Source: Sporichthya polymorpha DSM 43042 (lineage in GTDB: Bacteria > Actinomycetota > Actinomycetes > Sporichthyales > Sporichthyaceae). From it: 64,000 nucleotides of DNA. Below, in pieces: positions 35,758 through 45,080 of the stretch. The translations under genes and the position numbers were made by a program. The DNA is taken from the NCBI RefSeq assembly GCF_000384115.1, contig NZ_KB913029.1:3509057-3573056 (forward strand). Direction: 5' to 3'. The notes beneath the pieces are model-generated. The model made no database searches and had not been told where the DNA came from. It saw only the letters and a list, made by a program, of their open reading frames with translations. Numbering within the stretch: the stretch's first letter is position 1; each line of letters opens with the position of its first letter.

Positions 35758-35773
35758 CGTCCCGCGCGGGACG
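35758..35773. promoter_or_regulatory. 16-bp palindrome upstream of the mce operon
   Basis: CGTCCCGCGCGGGACG, perfectly self-complementary, 22 bp before yrbEA and 40 bp before the divergent oxidoreductase start. The position fits an operator for a local TetR- or GntR-type regulator, although none is encoded beside it. In such GC-rich DNA a chance palindrome is possible. Confidence 0.35.
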
Positions 35774-35795
35774 CGAAGCCCCGTGAGGCAATGCC

Positions 35796-36638
35796 ATGGC
35801 CGAGATCCCGGTGACCGCCGTCCGGCGGGCGCGCCGGCGGGCGCCGGTGCGGTTGCCCGGGCCGGTCGACGCGGGTCTCGTCACCGTCGGACGGCTGACG
35901 ACGCTGGCGATCGCGAGCGTCCGGTACCTCGTCACGGACCTGGTGCGCGGCCGCTTCCCGTGGCGGGAGTTCCTGCTGCAGGCCTGGTTCGTCGCGAGTG
36001 TCTCGCTGCTGCCGGCGATCCTGGTCGCGATCCCGTTCGGCGTGATCGTCGCGATCAACGTCGGCAGCCTCGCGCAGCAGGTCGGGGCGTCCTCGTTCGT
36101 CGGCGCGGTCAACGGACTCGGTGTCATCCGCGAGGGCGCGCCGGTCGTGACGGCGCTGCTGCTCGCCGGCGCGGCCGGGTCGGCGATCTGCTCCGACCTC
36201 GGGTCGCGGACGATCCGCGAGGAGATCGACGCGATGCGCGTCATGGGCATCTCGCCCGTCCGCCGTCTGGTGGCGCCGCGCGTCGCCGCTCTCGTCGTCG
36301 TCGGCGTGCTGCTCTGCTCGATCGTCGCGATGACCGGGGTGCTCGCCGGCTACTTCTTCAACGTCTACGTCCAGCACGGAACGCCCGGGACCTACCTGAA
36401 CTCGTTCACCGACTTCGCCACCGCCGGCGACTTCGTCGTCGCGGAGATCAAGGCCGCCGTGTTCGGGTTCCTTGCCGCGATCGTCGCCGCCCACAAGGGG
36501 CTGAACGCGCGCGGCGGGCCGAAGGGCGTCGCCGACGCGGTGAATCAGTGCGTCGTCCTGAGCTTCCTGCTGCTGTTCAGTACGAACATCCTCATCACCC
36601 AGGCGTACCTGCTGATCTCGCCGCCGGTGGTGGTCTGA
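35796..36638 (+). CDS. yrbEA: MlaE/YrbE-type ABC permease, first of the mce operon
   Basis: A 280-residue permease subunit of the Mce lipid transporter. Five to six hydrophobic helices; the MlaE signature includes GLGVIREGAPVVTALLLAGA and GSAICSDLGSRTIREEIDAM, the cytoplasmic EExDA coupling helix contacted by the ATPase MceG. Starts ATG 35796 with a GAGG. The following gene begins one base after the stop. Together with yrbEB it forms the membrane channel into which Mce proteins feed lipid. The MceG ATPase is encoded elsewhere, as usual. Confidence 0.93.
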   Translation: MAEIPVTAVRRARRRAPVRLPGPVDAGLVTVGRLTTLAIASVRYLVTDLVRGRFPWREFLLQAWFVASVSLLPAILVAIPFGVIVAINVGSLAQQVGASSFVGAVNGLGVIREGAPVVTALLLAGAAGSAICSDLGSRTIREEIDAMRVMGISPVRRLVAPRVAALVVVGVLLCSIVAMTGVLAGYFFNVYVQHGTPGTYLNSFTDFATAGDFVVAEIKAAVFGFLAAIVAAHKGLNARGGPKGVADAVNQCVVLSFLLLFSTNILITQAYLLISPPVVV

Positions 36639-36639
36639 G

Positions 36640-37482
36640 GTGGTCGTGCTCTCGCCCGCGGCGCGGGCTCGCCGCGGCGCGAAGCGGGTCGGTGATTCGT
36701 TCGCGAACCTCGGCGAGCAGGCGACGTTCTTCGCCAAGGCCGTCGGTTACCTGCCCTACGCCGTACGGCACTACCGCGGCGAGATCTGGCGGCTGCTCTC
36801 GGACATCAGCTGGGGCAAGGCGTTGCTCGTCGGCGGCGGAATTCTCGGCGTGATGCTGCTGCTGTCGGCGTTCGTCGGGACGTCGGTCGGCATCGCCGGG
36901 TTCACCGGGCTCGACATCATCGGCCTCGCGCCGTTCGCGGGTTTCGTCTCGGCGCTGGCGAACACCCGCGAGTTCGCCCCGCTGATCGCGGCCCAGGCGT
37001 TCGCCGCCCAGGTCGGCTGCCGCTACACCGCGCAGCTCGGCGCGATGCGGATCTCCGAGGAGATCGACGCGCTGCAGGCGATGGCCGTCCGCCCGGTGCC
37101 GTACCTGGTGAGCACCCGGCTGATCGCCTCGATGCTGGCGATCCTGCCGATGTACGTCGTCGGCCTGTTCGGGTCCTACTTCGCCACGCAACTCGTGGTG
37201 ACGACGTTCTTCGGGCAGTCGGCCGGGACCTATCAGCACTACTTCCTGGCGTTCCTGAACCCGTTCGACATCGTGCTCTCCACGGTGAAGGTCGCGATCT
37301 TCATCGTGCTCGCGACGCTGATCCACTGCTACTTCGGCTTCTACGCCTCGGGCGGCCCGGAGGGCGTCGGCCGCGCGACCGGGCGGGCGATCCGCGCCAG
37401 CATCATCCTGATCATCGTCTCGGACATGTTCCTCACGCTCGCGTTCTGGGGTTACGACCCCGGGGTCCGGATCTCGGGATGA
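36640..37482 (+). CDS. yrbEB: MlaE/YrbE-type ABC permease, second of the mce operon
   Basis: A 280-residue paralogue of yrbEA with the corresponding ALANTREFAPLIAAQAFAAQV and MRISEEIDALQAM coupling motifs and five to six helices. GTG start one base after yrbEA. The pair is expected to form the heterodimeric permease of the Mce system. Followed by mceA after 10 bp. Confidence 0.93.
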   Translation: MVVLSPAARARRGAKRVGDSFANLGEQATFFAKAVGYLPYAVRHYRGEIWRLLSDISWGKALLVGGGILGVMLLLSAFVGTSVGIAGFTGLDIIGLAPFAGFVSALANTREFAPLIAAQAFAAQVGCRYTAQLGAMRISEEIDALQAMAVRPVPYLVSTRLIASMLAILPMYVVGLFGSYFATQLVVTTFFGQSAGTYQHYFLAFLNPFDIVLSTVKVAIFIVLATLIHCYFGFYASGGPEGVGRATGRAIRASIILIIVSDMFLTLAFWGYDPGVRISG

Positions 37483-37492
37483 GGGGACCCTC

Positions 37493-38719
37493 GTGAGGCC
37501 GGGTCTGAGACGGGGACGGCTCGGAGCGAGCCGCGGTGACCTGATCGTTCGCGGCGTGGCCTATGTCGTCGTGATCGCGCTGGCGATCGGGCTCGTGCTC
37601 GCGCGGTTCTCCGGGGCCTTCGCCGACCGCGTCACCGTGATCGCCCTGCTCACCGAACCGGGCGACGCCCTCGCGCCCGGGTCGGATGTGAAGATGCGCG
37701 GCGTTCTCGTCGGCCGCGTCGGCTCGATCGCACGGCAGCTCGGCCGGGGCGGGGCCGAGGTGGAACTACGGCTCGACCCGGGCACGGTCGACCGGATCCC
37801 GGCCGAGGTGACGGCACGCAGCCTGCCCGCCAACTTCTTCGGGCAGTCCTTCGTCGACCTCGTCCCGCCGCAGCGCTCCGCCGGCCCGATCCGCGGCGGC
37901 GCCCGGATCCCGGCCGACACCTCCGCCGCGACCGTCGAACTGCAGGACGTCTTCGGCAAGCTCTACCGCGTCCTGTCGGCCGTGCAGCCCGCGAAGCTCG
38001 CGACGGTGATCGGGGCGCTGTCCGAGGCCCTCGACGGCCGCGGCGCGCAGATCGGTCAGCTCGTCGGCCGGACCGACGCCTACCTCCGGGCGCTGGCGCC
38101 GTCGCTGCCGGCGTTGCGCGCCGACCTCACCGCGTTCAGCCGCTTCGCCACGGACCTCAACCGGCGGGCGCCGTCGCTGCTCGACTCCGTCGACGACGTG
38201 CTGGTCCTCGCCCGGACCCTGGTGGACCGTCAGGAACAGTTCCTCGCGCTCCTCGGCGGCGGGCTCGGCCTGACCGCGAACGCGCGCACGCTGGTGGGCG
38301 AGAACGAGACGCGGCTGATCCGGGTGAGCGGGCAGACCCGGCAGATCGTCGACGTCCTCGGCCGGCACCCGACCGCGTTCTCCCGCGGGTTCGTCGACCT
38401 CGGCGCGTTCCTCGGCGGGCTCGCGACCACGGACGCGGGCCGGATCGGGCTCGACACCCGCCTCACCACGACGCCGCTGCCGACCTACACCGCGGCGGAC
38501 TGCCCGCGGTACCCCGGGCTCGACGGTCCGAACTGCCCCGGCGGCGGCGCGCGCAACGTCGACTACGGCGGGATCGGGTCGGTCGGCAGCGTCTCGGACC
38601 GCCTGGTGCTCTCGCAGATCCTCGCCGCGCTCGAGGCCGGACGCGGGTCGAGCGGTGACATCGGCCTGCTGCTCGCCGGATCGATGGTGCGCGGGTCGAC
38701 GGTGGTGATGCCGGGATGA
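37493..38719 (+). CDS. mceA: Mce-family lipid-transfer protein, first position (MceA-like)
   Basis: A 408-residue exported protein: one N-terminal membrane anchor (about 20-40), an MlaD domain (about 45-130) with LLTEPGDALAPGSDVKMRGVLVG, a long alpha-helical region (about 150-310) that forms the Mce tube, and a C-terminal variable part with TAADCPRYPGLDGPNC, typical of MceA tails. GTG 37493. Overlaps mceB by four bases. Cell-envelope location inferred from family structure. Confidence 0.92.
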   Translation: MRPGLRRGRLGASRGDLIVRGVAYVVVIALAIGLVLARFSGAFADRVTVIALLTEPGDALAPGSDVKMRGVLVGRVGSIARQLGRGGAEVELRLDPGTVDRIPAEVTARSLPANFFGQSFVDLVPPQRSAGPIRGGARIPADTSAATVELQDVFGKLYRVLSAVQPAKLATVIGALSEALDGRGAQIGQLVGRTDAYLRALAPSLPALRADLTAFSRFATDLNRRAPSLLDSVDDVLVLARTLVDRQEQFLALLGGGLGLTANARTLVGENETRLIRVSGQTRQIVDVLGRHPTAFSRGFVDLGAFLGGLATTDAGRIGLDTRLTTTPLPTYTAADCPRYPGLDGPNCPGGGARNVDYGGIGSVGSVSDRLVLSQILAALEAGRGSSGDIGLLLAGSMVRGSTVVMPG

Positions 38720-39717
38720 ACGCCATGAGCGTGCGGGGTGCCGTGGTCCGCCTCGTAGTGTTCGCCGTCGTCGCGGCGTCCATCGGGATGCTGCTGCACA
38801 ACACCCTGACCAACCGCCTCGGCGGCCCGACCACCTCGTACTCCGCGACGTTCACCGACGCCTCCGGACTGCACCCGGGCGACAACGTCCGCGTCGCCGG
38901 GGTCCGGGTCGGCCGGGTGGACGCGGTGAAGCTGCGCGAGAACGTCGCGTGGGTGAAGTTCACGGTGCGCTCCGAGCAGCCCGTGCTGCGGAGCACCGGG
39001 GCGGCGATCCGCTACCAGAACCTGATCGGCCAGCGGTACCTCGCGCTGCTGCCCGGCCCGGGTTCCGCCGACCCGCTGCCGCCCGGCAGCGAGATTCCCC
39101 TGACGCAGACTCAGGACGCGTTCGACCTCACGGTCGTCACCAACGGGTTCCAGCCGTTGTTCGAGGTGCTGTCCCCGGCCGACATCAACCGGCTCGCCGC
39201 GCAGCTGATCCAGGTCCTCCAGGGGGAGGGCGGGAGCATCACCAGCCTGCTGCGGACGACCGCGGAACTCTCGGGCCGGCTCGCCGACCGCGACGAGGTG
39301 ATCGGCCGGGTCGTCGAGAATCTCGCCCAGGTCGCCGGTGACATCGCGCAGCGGGACACCGAGGTCGACGCCCTCGTCGGACAGCTGCAGCGCCTGTCCG
39401 CCGCGGCGGCGAAGGACCGGACCCGGATCGGGTCCTCGATCGCCGCCCTCGCCGACCTCACCGACGCGACCACCGGCCTGCTGACCGACATCCGGCCGTT
39501 GCTGCGGGAGGACGTCGCGAAGCTGAACCGGGTGCTCGGCACCTACGCCCGGGCCAGCCAGCCGTTCGGGGAGGCGGTGCGTGGGTTGCCCGTCGCGCTC
39601 TCGGCGTTCGCCCGCCAGATGCAGTACGGCTCCTGGATCAACATCTACATCTGCAACCTGACCGCCGGTCAGCAACGGGTGCTCGACTCCGGGGCGAACT
39701 CGGAGGTGTGCGCGTGA
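38716..39717 (+). CDS. mceB: Mce-family protein, second position (MceB-like)
   Basis: A 333-residue protein: N-terminal anchor (about 10-30), MlaD domain with TFTDASGLHPGDNVRVAGVR (about 40-120) and helical tube region (about 150-290). Ends with YICNLTAGQQ, a conserved MceB tail. Start ATG 38716 overlaps mceA; an alternative Met lies three codons later. Lipid-tunnel component. Confidence 0.92.
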   Translation: MNAMSVRGAVVRLVVFAVVAASIGMLLHNTLTNRLGGPTTSYSATFTDASGLHPGDNVRVAGVRVGRVDAVKLRENVAWVKFTVRSEQPVLRSTGAAIRYQNLIGQRYLALLPGPGSADPLPPGSEIPLTQTQDAFDLTVVTNGFQPLFEVLSPADINRLAAQLIQVLQGEGGSITSLLRTTAELSGRLADRDEVIGRVVENLAQVAGDIAQRDTEVDALVGQLQRLSAAAAKDRTRIGSSIAALADLTDATTGLLTDIRPLLREDVAKLNRVLGTYARASQPFGEAVRGLPVALSAFARQMQYGSWINIYICNLTAGQQRVLDSGANSEVCA

Positions 39718-40721
39718 AGCAACTTCCCGGTGCGCTGCGCGGCCTCGTGGGCCGGCTCGTGCCCCGCACCCCGCGGGCCACCGGCATCGCGACCGTCACC
39801 GTCCTCGCCGTGCTGGCCGGGCTGCTGTTCGTCCCGAGCGGGCTGGCCCTGGGCAAGCAGACCTTCGCCGCGGAGCTCGCACGGTCGGGCGGGTTGCTGC
39901 CGGGCGACTCGGTCCGCATCGCGGGGATCTCGGTCGGGCAGGTGACGTCGTTGAAGATCCGGGACGCGAAGGTCCGGGTCACGTTCCGCGTCGGCGACAG
40001 CGTGAAGCTGGGTCGGGACACCCGCGCCGACGTGAAGATCGCGACGCTGCTCGGGACGCACTACCTCGGGCTGACCCCGTCCGGGGCCGAGCCGCTGCCG
40101 AACCGGACGATCCCGATCACGCAGACCAGCGTGCCGTTCGAGGTGCAGGACATCATCGAGGCCGGCGCCCCGGCACTGGAACAGCTCGACGGCGACCGGC
40201 TGCGGCGGGCCCTGCGCGTGCTGGCGGACGGGTTCCGGAACACACCGGCGCTGACGCGCGAGGCCGTGGAGAACATCGCGCGGCTCTCGGACGTGGTCGT
40301 GACGCGGCGCGAGCAACTCGGCGAGCTCGTGTCGCGCACCGCGGCGGTGACGGCGAACCTGGATGCGAACCGGGACACCCTCGTCGACCTGCTGGAGCAG
40401 GCGAGCGCGATCTTCGCGGAGATCTCCACCCGGCGGGCGGTGCTGCGGGAGCTGCTCGCGGACACCCGGGCGTTGGCGCGGGTGCTCAGTGCGCTGGTCC
40501 GGGAGAACTCGGCGCAGATGACACCGCTCCTGCGCAACCTCAACGTCGTGCTGGAGACGTTGCGGGCGAACGACGCCGCGCTGCGCCGGGTGGCCGTGCT
40601 GCTCGGACCCGCGGCCCGGTACTTCGGCAACGCCGCCGGCAACGGGCCCTACGTCGACGCGAACGGGCCGAACGCCGTCCTGCCCGACGCCGCCCTCTGC
40701 AAGCCGCAGGGGACGTGTTGA
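39714..40721 (+). CDS. mceC: Mce-family protein, third position (MceC-like)
   Basis: A 335-residue protein from GTG 39714 overlapping the mceB stop (GTGA); GTG 39708 is an alternative. Anchor helix about 20-40, MlaD domain with LLPGDSVRIAGISVGQV, coiled helical region, and a C-terminal YVDANGPNAVLPDAALC. Cysteine near the end (DAALCKPQGTC) may form a disulfide in the envelope. Confidence 0.92.
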   Translation: MKQLPGALRGLVGRLVPRTPRATGIATVTVLAVLAGLLFVPSGLALGKQTFAAELARSGGLLPGDSVRIAGISVGQVTSLKIRDAKVRVTFRVGDSVKLGRDTRADVKIATLLGTHYLGLTPSGAEPLPNRTIPITQTSVPFEVQDIIEAGAPALEQLDGDRLRRALRVLADGFRNTPALTREAVENIARLSDVVVTRREQLGELVSRTAAVTANLDANRDTLVDLLEQASAIFAEISTRRAVLRELLADTRALARVLSALVRENSAQMTPLLRNLNVVLETLRANDAALRRVAVLLGPAARYFGNAAGNGPYVDANGPNAVLPDAALCKPQGTC

Positions 40722-41794
40722 GCCGCCTGCGGTGCGCGCTCGCCGCCGCCACCGCGTCCGCCGCGCTCCTCGCGGGCGGTGGCTGCGGTGTGCTGGGCGA
40801 GGACTCGATCACGATCACCGCGCACTTCACCGACTCCGTCGGGCTGTTCCCCGGCAACCACGTCGACGTCCTCGGGGTGCCCGTCGGCACCGTGACCCGC
40901 ATCGAGCCGCAGGGCACGAGCGTCGCGGTCACGCTGCGCATCCCGGCCGATCTCAAGGTGCCGGCGAACGCGGGGGCGCTGATCATCCCGCCGACCGTCA
41001 TCACCGACCGGTACGTGGAGCTGACCCCGGTGTGGACGTCCGGCCCGGTGATGGCGGACGGCGGCGTCATCCCGCTGGAGCGCACGCGCACACCGGTGGA
41101 GTTCGACCGGGTCATCGCGGCGCTGGACACGCTGGCGAACTCGCTGACGGCCGACTCCCGGACCCTGGGCGCGATCCAGGACGCGCTCGGCGTGGCGGCG
41201 AAGAACGTTCGGGGCAACGGCGCCGAGATGGCGAAGGGCATCGCCGGGCTGTCCGCGGTGATCGACACCGTCGCCGAGAACCGCGGCGACCTGACCGCGC
41301 TGATCCGCAGCCTGGACTCCCTGTCCGCGACCTTCGCGCAGAACGACGCGACGCTGCGCCGGTTCGGCCGGAACGTCGCGCGGGCCACGACCGTGCTCGC
41401 GGACAACGGGGCGCTGCTGCGGCAGACCCTCGACGCGCTCACGACCGCGCTCGCCGACGTGCGGCAGTTCGTGAACACGAACGCCGGAGCGGTGCGGACC
41501 GGGGTGCGCGACCTGACCGCGGTGCTCGACGTCCTCGTCGACCACCGCGTCGAGCTGACCGAGGCGCTCGACGTGCTGCCGCTGACGCTGCAGAACCTCG
41601 CGCGGGCGGTGGACCCGGAGCAGCGCCGGGTCCGGTTCAACGCCTCCGCCGCCGCGAACCTGCTCAACCCGGTCGTGCTGCAGCAGCTGTGCGACGCCGT
41701 CGGTGCGCTGTGCCCGAATCGCGGCAAGCCGATCGGGGCGCTGTCCGACGTCTTCGGGCCCGCCGCCGCCCGCGCGCCCGGGGGTCCGCGATGA
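40715..41794 (+). CDS. mceD: Mce-family protein, fourth position, possible lipoprotein
   Basis: A 359-residue protein. Start GTG 40715, or TTG 40718 directly overlapping the mceC stop. The N-terminus ends in LLAGGGCGVLG, a permissive lipobox, so it may be lipid-modified. In canonical mce operons only the fifth protein (MceE) is a lipoprotein; here both the fourth and fifth look so. MlaD domain about 33-115 (DSVGLFPGNHVDVLGVPVG) and helical region to about 320. Confidence 0.9.
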   Translation: MLSRLRCALAAATASAALLAGGGCGVLGEDSITITAHFTDSVGLFPGNHVDVLGVPVGTVTRIEPQGTSVAVTLRIPADLKVPANAGALIIPPTVITDRYVELTPVWTSGPVMADGGVIPLERTRTPVEFDRVIAALDTLANSLTADSRTLGAIQDALGVAAKNVRGNGAEMAKGIAGLSAVIDTVAENRGDLTALIRSLDSLSATFAQNDATLRRFGRNVARATTVLADNGALLRQTLDALTTALADVRQFVNTNAGAVRTGVRDLTAVLDVLVDHRVELTEALDVLPLTLQNLARAVDPEQRRVRFNASAAANLLNPVVLQQLCDAVGALCPNRGKPIGALSDVFGPAAARAPGGPR

Positions 41795-42789
41795 GGCGCG
41801 CGCGGGTGGTCGGCGCCCTGCTCGCCGGTGTGCTCGTGGCCGCGGGGCCGGCGGGCTGCAGCGTCACGCTCTCGGACCTGCCGCAGCCCGGGGCCGGCGT
41901 CGCGGGTCCGACGTACGAGATCACTGCGGTGTTCTCCGACGTGCTGAACCTGCCGGACGGGGCGCGGGTCCGGGTGAACGGCGTCGACGTCGGCCGGGTC
42001 GTCGGCATCGAGACCCGCGACTTCCTCGCCCAGGTGCGCCTACGGCTGCCGACGCGGGTGGTGCTCACCGACCGGGCGACGGCGGAGCTGCGGATCACCA
42101 CGCCGCTCGGCGAGGGGTTCGTCGACCTCGACCCGGGTCGCGGGAAACGCACGCTCGCCGACGGGGCGGTCCTGCCGCTGACGGCGACGAGTACGACCGC
42201 CGGCGTCGAGGACATGCTCAGCGCGGCCTCGCTGCTGCTGACCGGAGGCGGGCTCGGGCAGCTGCGCACGGTGATCACCGAGCTCAACGCCGCGCTGGAC
42301 ACCAAGCGTGGCGACGCCGGGCAGCTGCTGCGCTCGCTGACCACGGTGCTGGACGCGTTCAACGACCGCTCCGCGGACATCGACCGCACGCTGACCGCGC
42401 TCGACGGGCTCTCCGGGACGCTGGCAACCCGCCGCGACACGCTCCTCGCCGCGCTGCGCGACGCCACCCCCGCCGCGAAGCTGCTCGCCGACTCGACCTC
42501 CCGGCTGACCGAGTTGCTCTCCCGGCTCGAGGAGCTCGCCCGCGTCTCCGACCGCGTCGTCCGGCGCACCCGCGCCGACCTGGTCGCCACCCTGCGGGAG
42601 ATCCAGCCCGTGCTCGACGCATTGATCTCGATCTCCGACGACGTCGAGCCGACGCTGCGTCAGCTCGTCCGGTTCGGGGAGTTCCTCGACGACGCCACCC
42701 CCGGCGACTACCTGACCGGGGACATGGAGCTGACCGACGGCTCGGTGGGGGCGTCGTCCGCTCAGGGACGGACGGGGGGTCGGCCGTGA
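41791..42789 (+). CDS. mceE: Mce-family lipoprotein, fifth position (MceE/LprK-like)
   Basis: A 332-residue protein with a clear lipoprotein signal: MRRARVV, hydrophobic stretch, then AAGPAGCSVTL (lipobox PAGC, Cys23). MlaD domain about 45-125 (VLNLPDGARVRVNGVDVGRV) and helical region to about 305, tail GSVGASSAQGRTG. ATG 41791 overlaps the mceD stop (ATGA). Expected on the outer face of the cytoplasmic membrane within the Mce assembly. Confidence 0.92.
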   Translation: MRRARVVGALLAGVLVAAGPAGCSVTLSDLPQPGAGVAGPTYEITAVFSDVLNLPDGARVRVNGVDVGRVVGIETRDFLAQVRLRLPTRVVLTDRATAELRITTPLGEGFVDLDPGRGKRTLADGAVLPLTATSTTAGVEDMLSAASLLLTGGGLGQLRTVITELNAALDTKRGDAGQLLRSLTTVLDAFNDRSADIDRTLTALDGLSGTLATRRDTLLAALRDATPAAKLLADSTSRLTELLSRLEELARVSDRVVRRTRADLVATLREIQPVLDALISISDDVEPTLRQLVRFGEFLDDATPGDYLTGDMELTDGSVGASSAQGRTGGRP

Positions 42790-44042
42790 CCGCCGCGCTG
42801 CGCCGGCACGGGACGCTGCTGGCGAATCTCGCCGTCCTCGTCGTGCTGGTGGTCGGGGTCTACCACGTCGGGATCAACGTCCTGCGGCTGCAGATCGGGC
42901 GCGACCCGTTCACCGTGCGCGTCGAGCTCACCGCGGCCGGGGGCCTCTACGAGCGCTCCGAGGTCAACTACCGCGGCAAGCTGGTCGGCCGGGTGACCGC
43001 CGTGCGGCTGCGGGACGGCGGTGCGGTCGCCGACCTGCGGCTCGACGAGGGCACGAGGATCCCCGCGGACACCGACGTCGTCGTCGCGAGTCTGTCCGCG
43101 GCGGGGGAGCAGTTCGTCGACCTTCGGCCGCGCCGTAACGACGGGCCGATCCTGCGCGACGGCGACGTCATCCCCGTCGAGCGCACGTCGGTGCCGATCT
43201 CGACCGCGGCCGTCGTCCGGGACGTCACGAAACTGCTGGACCAGGTGAACTCCGACGACCTGGCGACCGTCGTGGAGGAACTGGCGATCGCCCTCGACGG
43301 TAACGGGGACGCGCTCGGCCGGCTGGTCTCGTCGTCGAGCGAGCTGATCGAGGCGCTGCGCGGGAGCCTGCCGCAGACCGTGCGCCTGCTCGCCAACGCG
43401 CGGCGCAACCTCGACACCGCCAACGCCCTCTCCGGTGACTTCGAGACGTTCACGACCCAGCTGCGGCGCCTGACGCGCGAGCTCCGCGGCACGGACCCGA
43501 ACGTCCGGCGTTTGCTCGACACCGGCCCGGCGGCGGTCGCGGACCTCGACACCTTCGTCACCGCGTTGACCTCCCCGGTGGGCGCACTGCTCGGCAACCT
43601 CGTCGTGCCCGGCGACCTGATCACGGCGCGGCTGCCGGCGCTGGAGGCGCTCGTCATCGCGTTCCCCGACGCCACCGGGGCGCTGCGCACCACCGTGCGG
43701 AACGGCAAGCTCGCGATCGACCTGCACCTGACGAACAACCCGACGTGCAGTTACGCCGGGCCGCGGCGCACCCCCGTCGACCCGACGCGCGTGGAGCCGG
43801 ACCGGAAGCGCACCTGCACGAGTCGGTTGCCGGGCGTCCAGGTGCGCGGGTCGCAGAACGCGCCCAGGCCCGCGCCGTCCGGCCCGGGCGCGCCCGGCTA
43901 TCCCGCGGTGGTGCTGGGTTATCAGCCGGCGAACGGGCTCGTCACGCTCCCGGACGGGACGCGCTACTCGCTCGGTCCGGTTCGCGCCGACGGCTCGATG
44001 ACCGCCGCGATCGCGCTGCTCGTCGCGCTGCTGCGGACCTGA
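42786..44042 (+). CDS. mceF: Mce-family protein, sixth position (MceF-like)
   Basis: A 418-residue protein: anchor about 13-32, MlaD domain about 35-120 (AAGGLYERSEVNYRGKLVGR), helical region to about 290, and an extended tail with NNPTCSYAGPRRTP and KRTCTSRLPGVQVRGSQNAP, matching MceF C-termini. GTG 42786 overlaps the mceE stop. Last of the six tube proteins. Confidence 0.92.
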   Translation: MTAALRRHGTLLANLAVLVVLVVGVYHVGINVLRLQIGRDPFTVRVELTAAGGLYERSEVNYRGKLVGRVTAVRLRDGGAVADLRLDEGTRIPADTDVVVASLSAAGEQFVDLRPRRNDGPILRDGDVIPVERTSVPISTAAVVRDVTKLLDQVNSDDLATVVEELAIALDGNGDALGRLVSSSSELIEALRGSLPQTVRLLANARRNLDTANALSGDFETFTTQLRRLTRELRGTDPNVRRLLDTGPAAVADLDTFVTALTSPVGALLGNLVVPGDLITARLPALEALVIAFPDATGALRTTVRNGKLAIDLHLTNNPTCSYAGPRRTPVDPTRVEPDRKRTCTSRLPGVQVRGSQNAPRPAPSGPGAPGYPAVVLGYQPANGLVTLPDGTRYSLGPVRADGSMTAAIALLVALLRT

Positions 44043-44073
44043 GCGGCCCCGTGACCCCTACGATCGGCACGCC

Positions 44074-44613
44074 ATGACCGACGACACCACGACGCCCGCC
44101 GTCCCGACCGAGGTCGAGCCGTCGCGGCCCGCAGGGCGCCTCGCGCGGGCGAGCCGGCCGATTCCCCTGCTGTCGCTGGCCCTGGTGGCGAGCCTGCTGT
44201 TCTCGGCGTTCCTGCTGCTGCGGGGGAGCGAGGACGACGAGGGCGAGCGCGGCGAGCTGCTCGCGATCGCCGAGACCTACGCGGTGAATCTGACGACCTA
44301 CGACTCCGCCCGGCTGGACGCGGATTTCGCGCGCGTCATGGACGTGGCGACGGGCCAGTTCCGCAGCGAGTACGAGGTCGCGCAGGACTCCCTGCGCGAG
44401 CTGATCGTGAAGTACCAGGGCAAGGCGACGGGGAAGGTGCTCGCCCGCGCCGTCCTGAGCCTCGACGGCGGGCGCGGCGAGGTCGTGCTGTTCGTCGATC
44501 AGACGGTGACCAACACGAACTCGGACCAGCCCAAGATCGACCGCCTCCGGATGCGCATGGGACTGGAGAAACAGTCGGGGCGCTGGTTGATCAACAAGTT
44601 GGATCTGGTCTAG
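44074..44613 (+). CDS. Mce-associated membrane protein (Mam)
   Basis: A 179-residue protein: cytoplasmic basic N-terminus, one membrane helix about 30-50 (IPLLSLALVASLLFSAFLLL), and an extracytoplasmic NTF2-like domain with YAVNLTTYDSARLDADFARVM and WLINKLDLV at the end. This is the standard Mam family encoded at the 3' end of mce operons and thought to stabilise the transporter. 31 bp after mceF. Confidence 0.88.
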   Translation: MTDDTTTPAVPTEVEPSRPAGRLARASRPIPLLSLALVASLLFSAFLLLRGSEDDEGERGELLAIAETYAVNLTTYDSARLDADFARVMDVATGQFRSEYEVAQDSLRELIVKYQGKATGKVLARAVLSLDGGRGEVVLFVDQTVTNTNSDQPKIDRLRMRMGLEKQSGRWLINKLDLV

Positions 44614-44627
44614 AGCAACGGAAGTGG

Positions 44628-44643
44628 CGGACCGTCAGGTCCG
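44628..44643 (+). terminator. Weak hairpin after the mce operon
   Basis: CGGACC-GTCA-GGTCCG, six-base arms 15 bp after the Mam stop, followed 13 bp later by a CCTTTT run. A possible but weak terminator. Confidence 0.35.
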
Positions 44644-44709
44644 AGCGGGTTGTCGGTCCTTTTGCGTACCGGCGGGCTGTTGTTGGCTTGATGTCGGGGG
44701 TGCGGGACG

Positions 44710-44889
44710 TCAGCCGATGGAGGCGGCGGGGACGACGCCGGCCATCCAGATCCCGAAGACCACGGTGACCGCCGCGCAGACGACCGCGAGGCCCAACAGC
44801 AGTGCGGAGCCCCGGTTCACACGGCGGGACTCGACCTCGGCGTCGTAGCTGCCGAGGACGGTCAGCGACGCGGTGCGGTGGCGCGACAT
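44710..44889 (-). CDS. Small single-pass membrane protein (59 residues)
   Basis: MSRHRTASLTVLGSYDAEVE then one hydrophobic helix (residues 28-52). ATG 44889 is chosen because the upstream extension is basic and less gene-like. Convergent with the mce operon and divergent from the desaturase. Function unknown. Confidence 0.5.
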   Translation of the reverse strand: MSRHRTASLTVLGSYDAEVESRRVNRGSALLLGLAVVCAAVTVVFGIWMAGVVPAASIG

Positions 44890-45061
44890 GGCGGGAATCG
44901 TGCCCGAAAAGACACGCTGCGGAACGCGGCGCGCCCAGTCATGGACGAGGTTTGACATCCCGTTTTCGTCGGAATCATCTCGGATAACCGAGCGTCGATC
45001 CGCCCTGACGCAGGGGAACGAGACACGCCTCACTCGGGGCGGGGATCGACACGGTACCTAC

Positions 45062-45073
45062 GGTTACGTAACC
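45062..45073. promoter_or_regulatory. 12-bp palindrome GGTTACGTAACC before the desaturase
   Basis: A perfect palindrome ending seven bases before the ATG, in an unusually AT-rich stretch that continues TTAAGTT into the start codon. There is no Shine-Dalgarno, so the mRNA may be leaderless and this site would overlap the core promoter or transcription start. The position fits repression by a TetR-family lipid sensor. Confidence 0.5.
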
Positions 45074-45080
45074 TTAAGTT

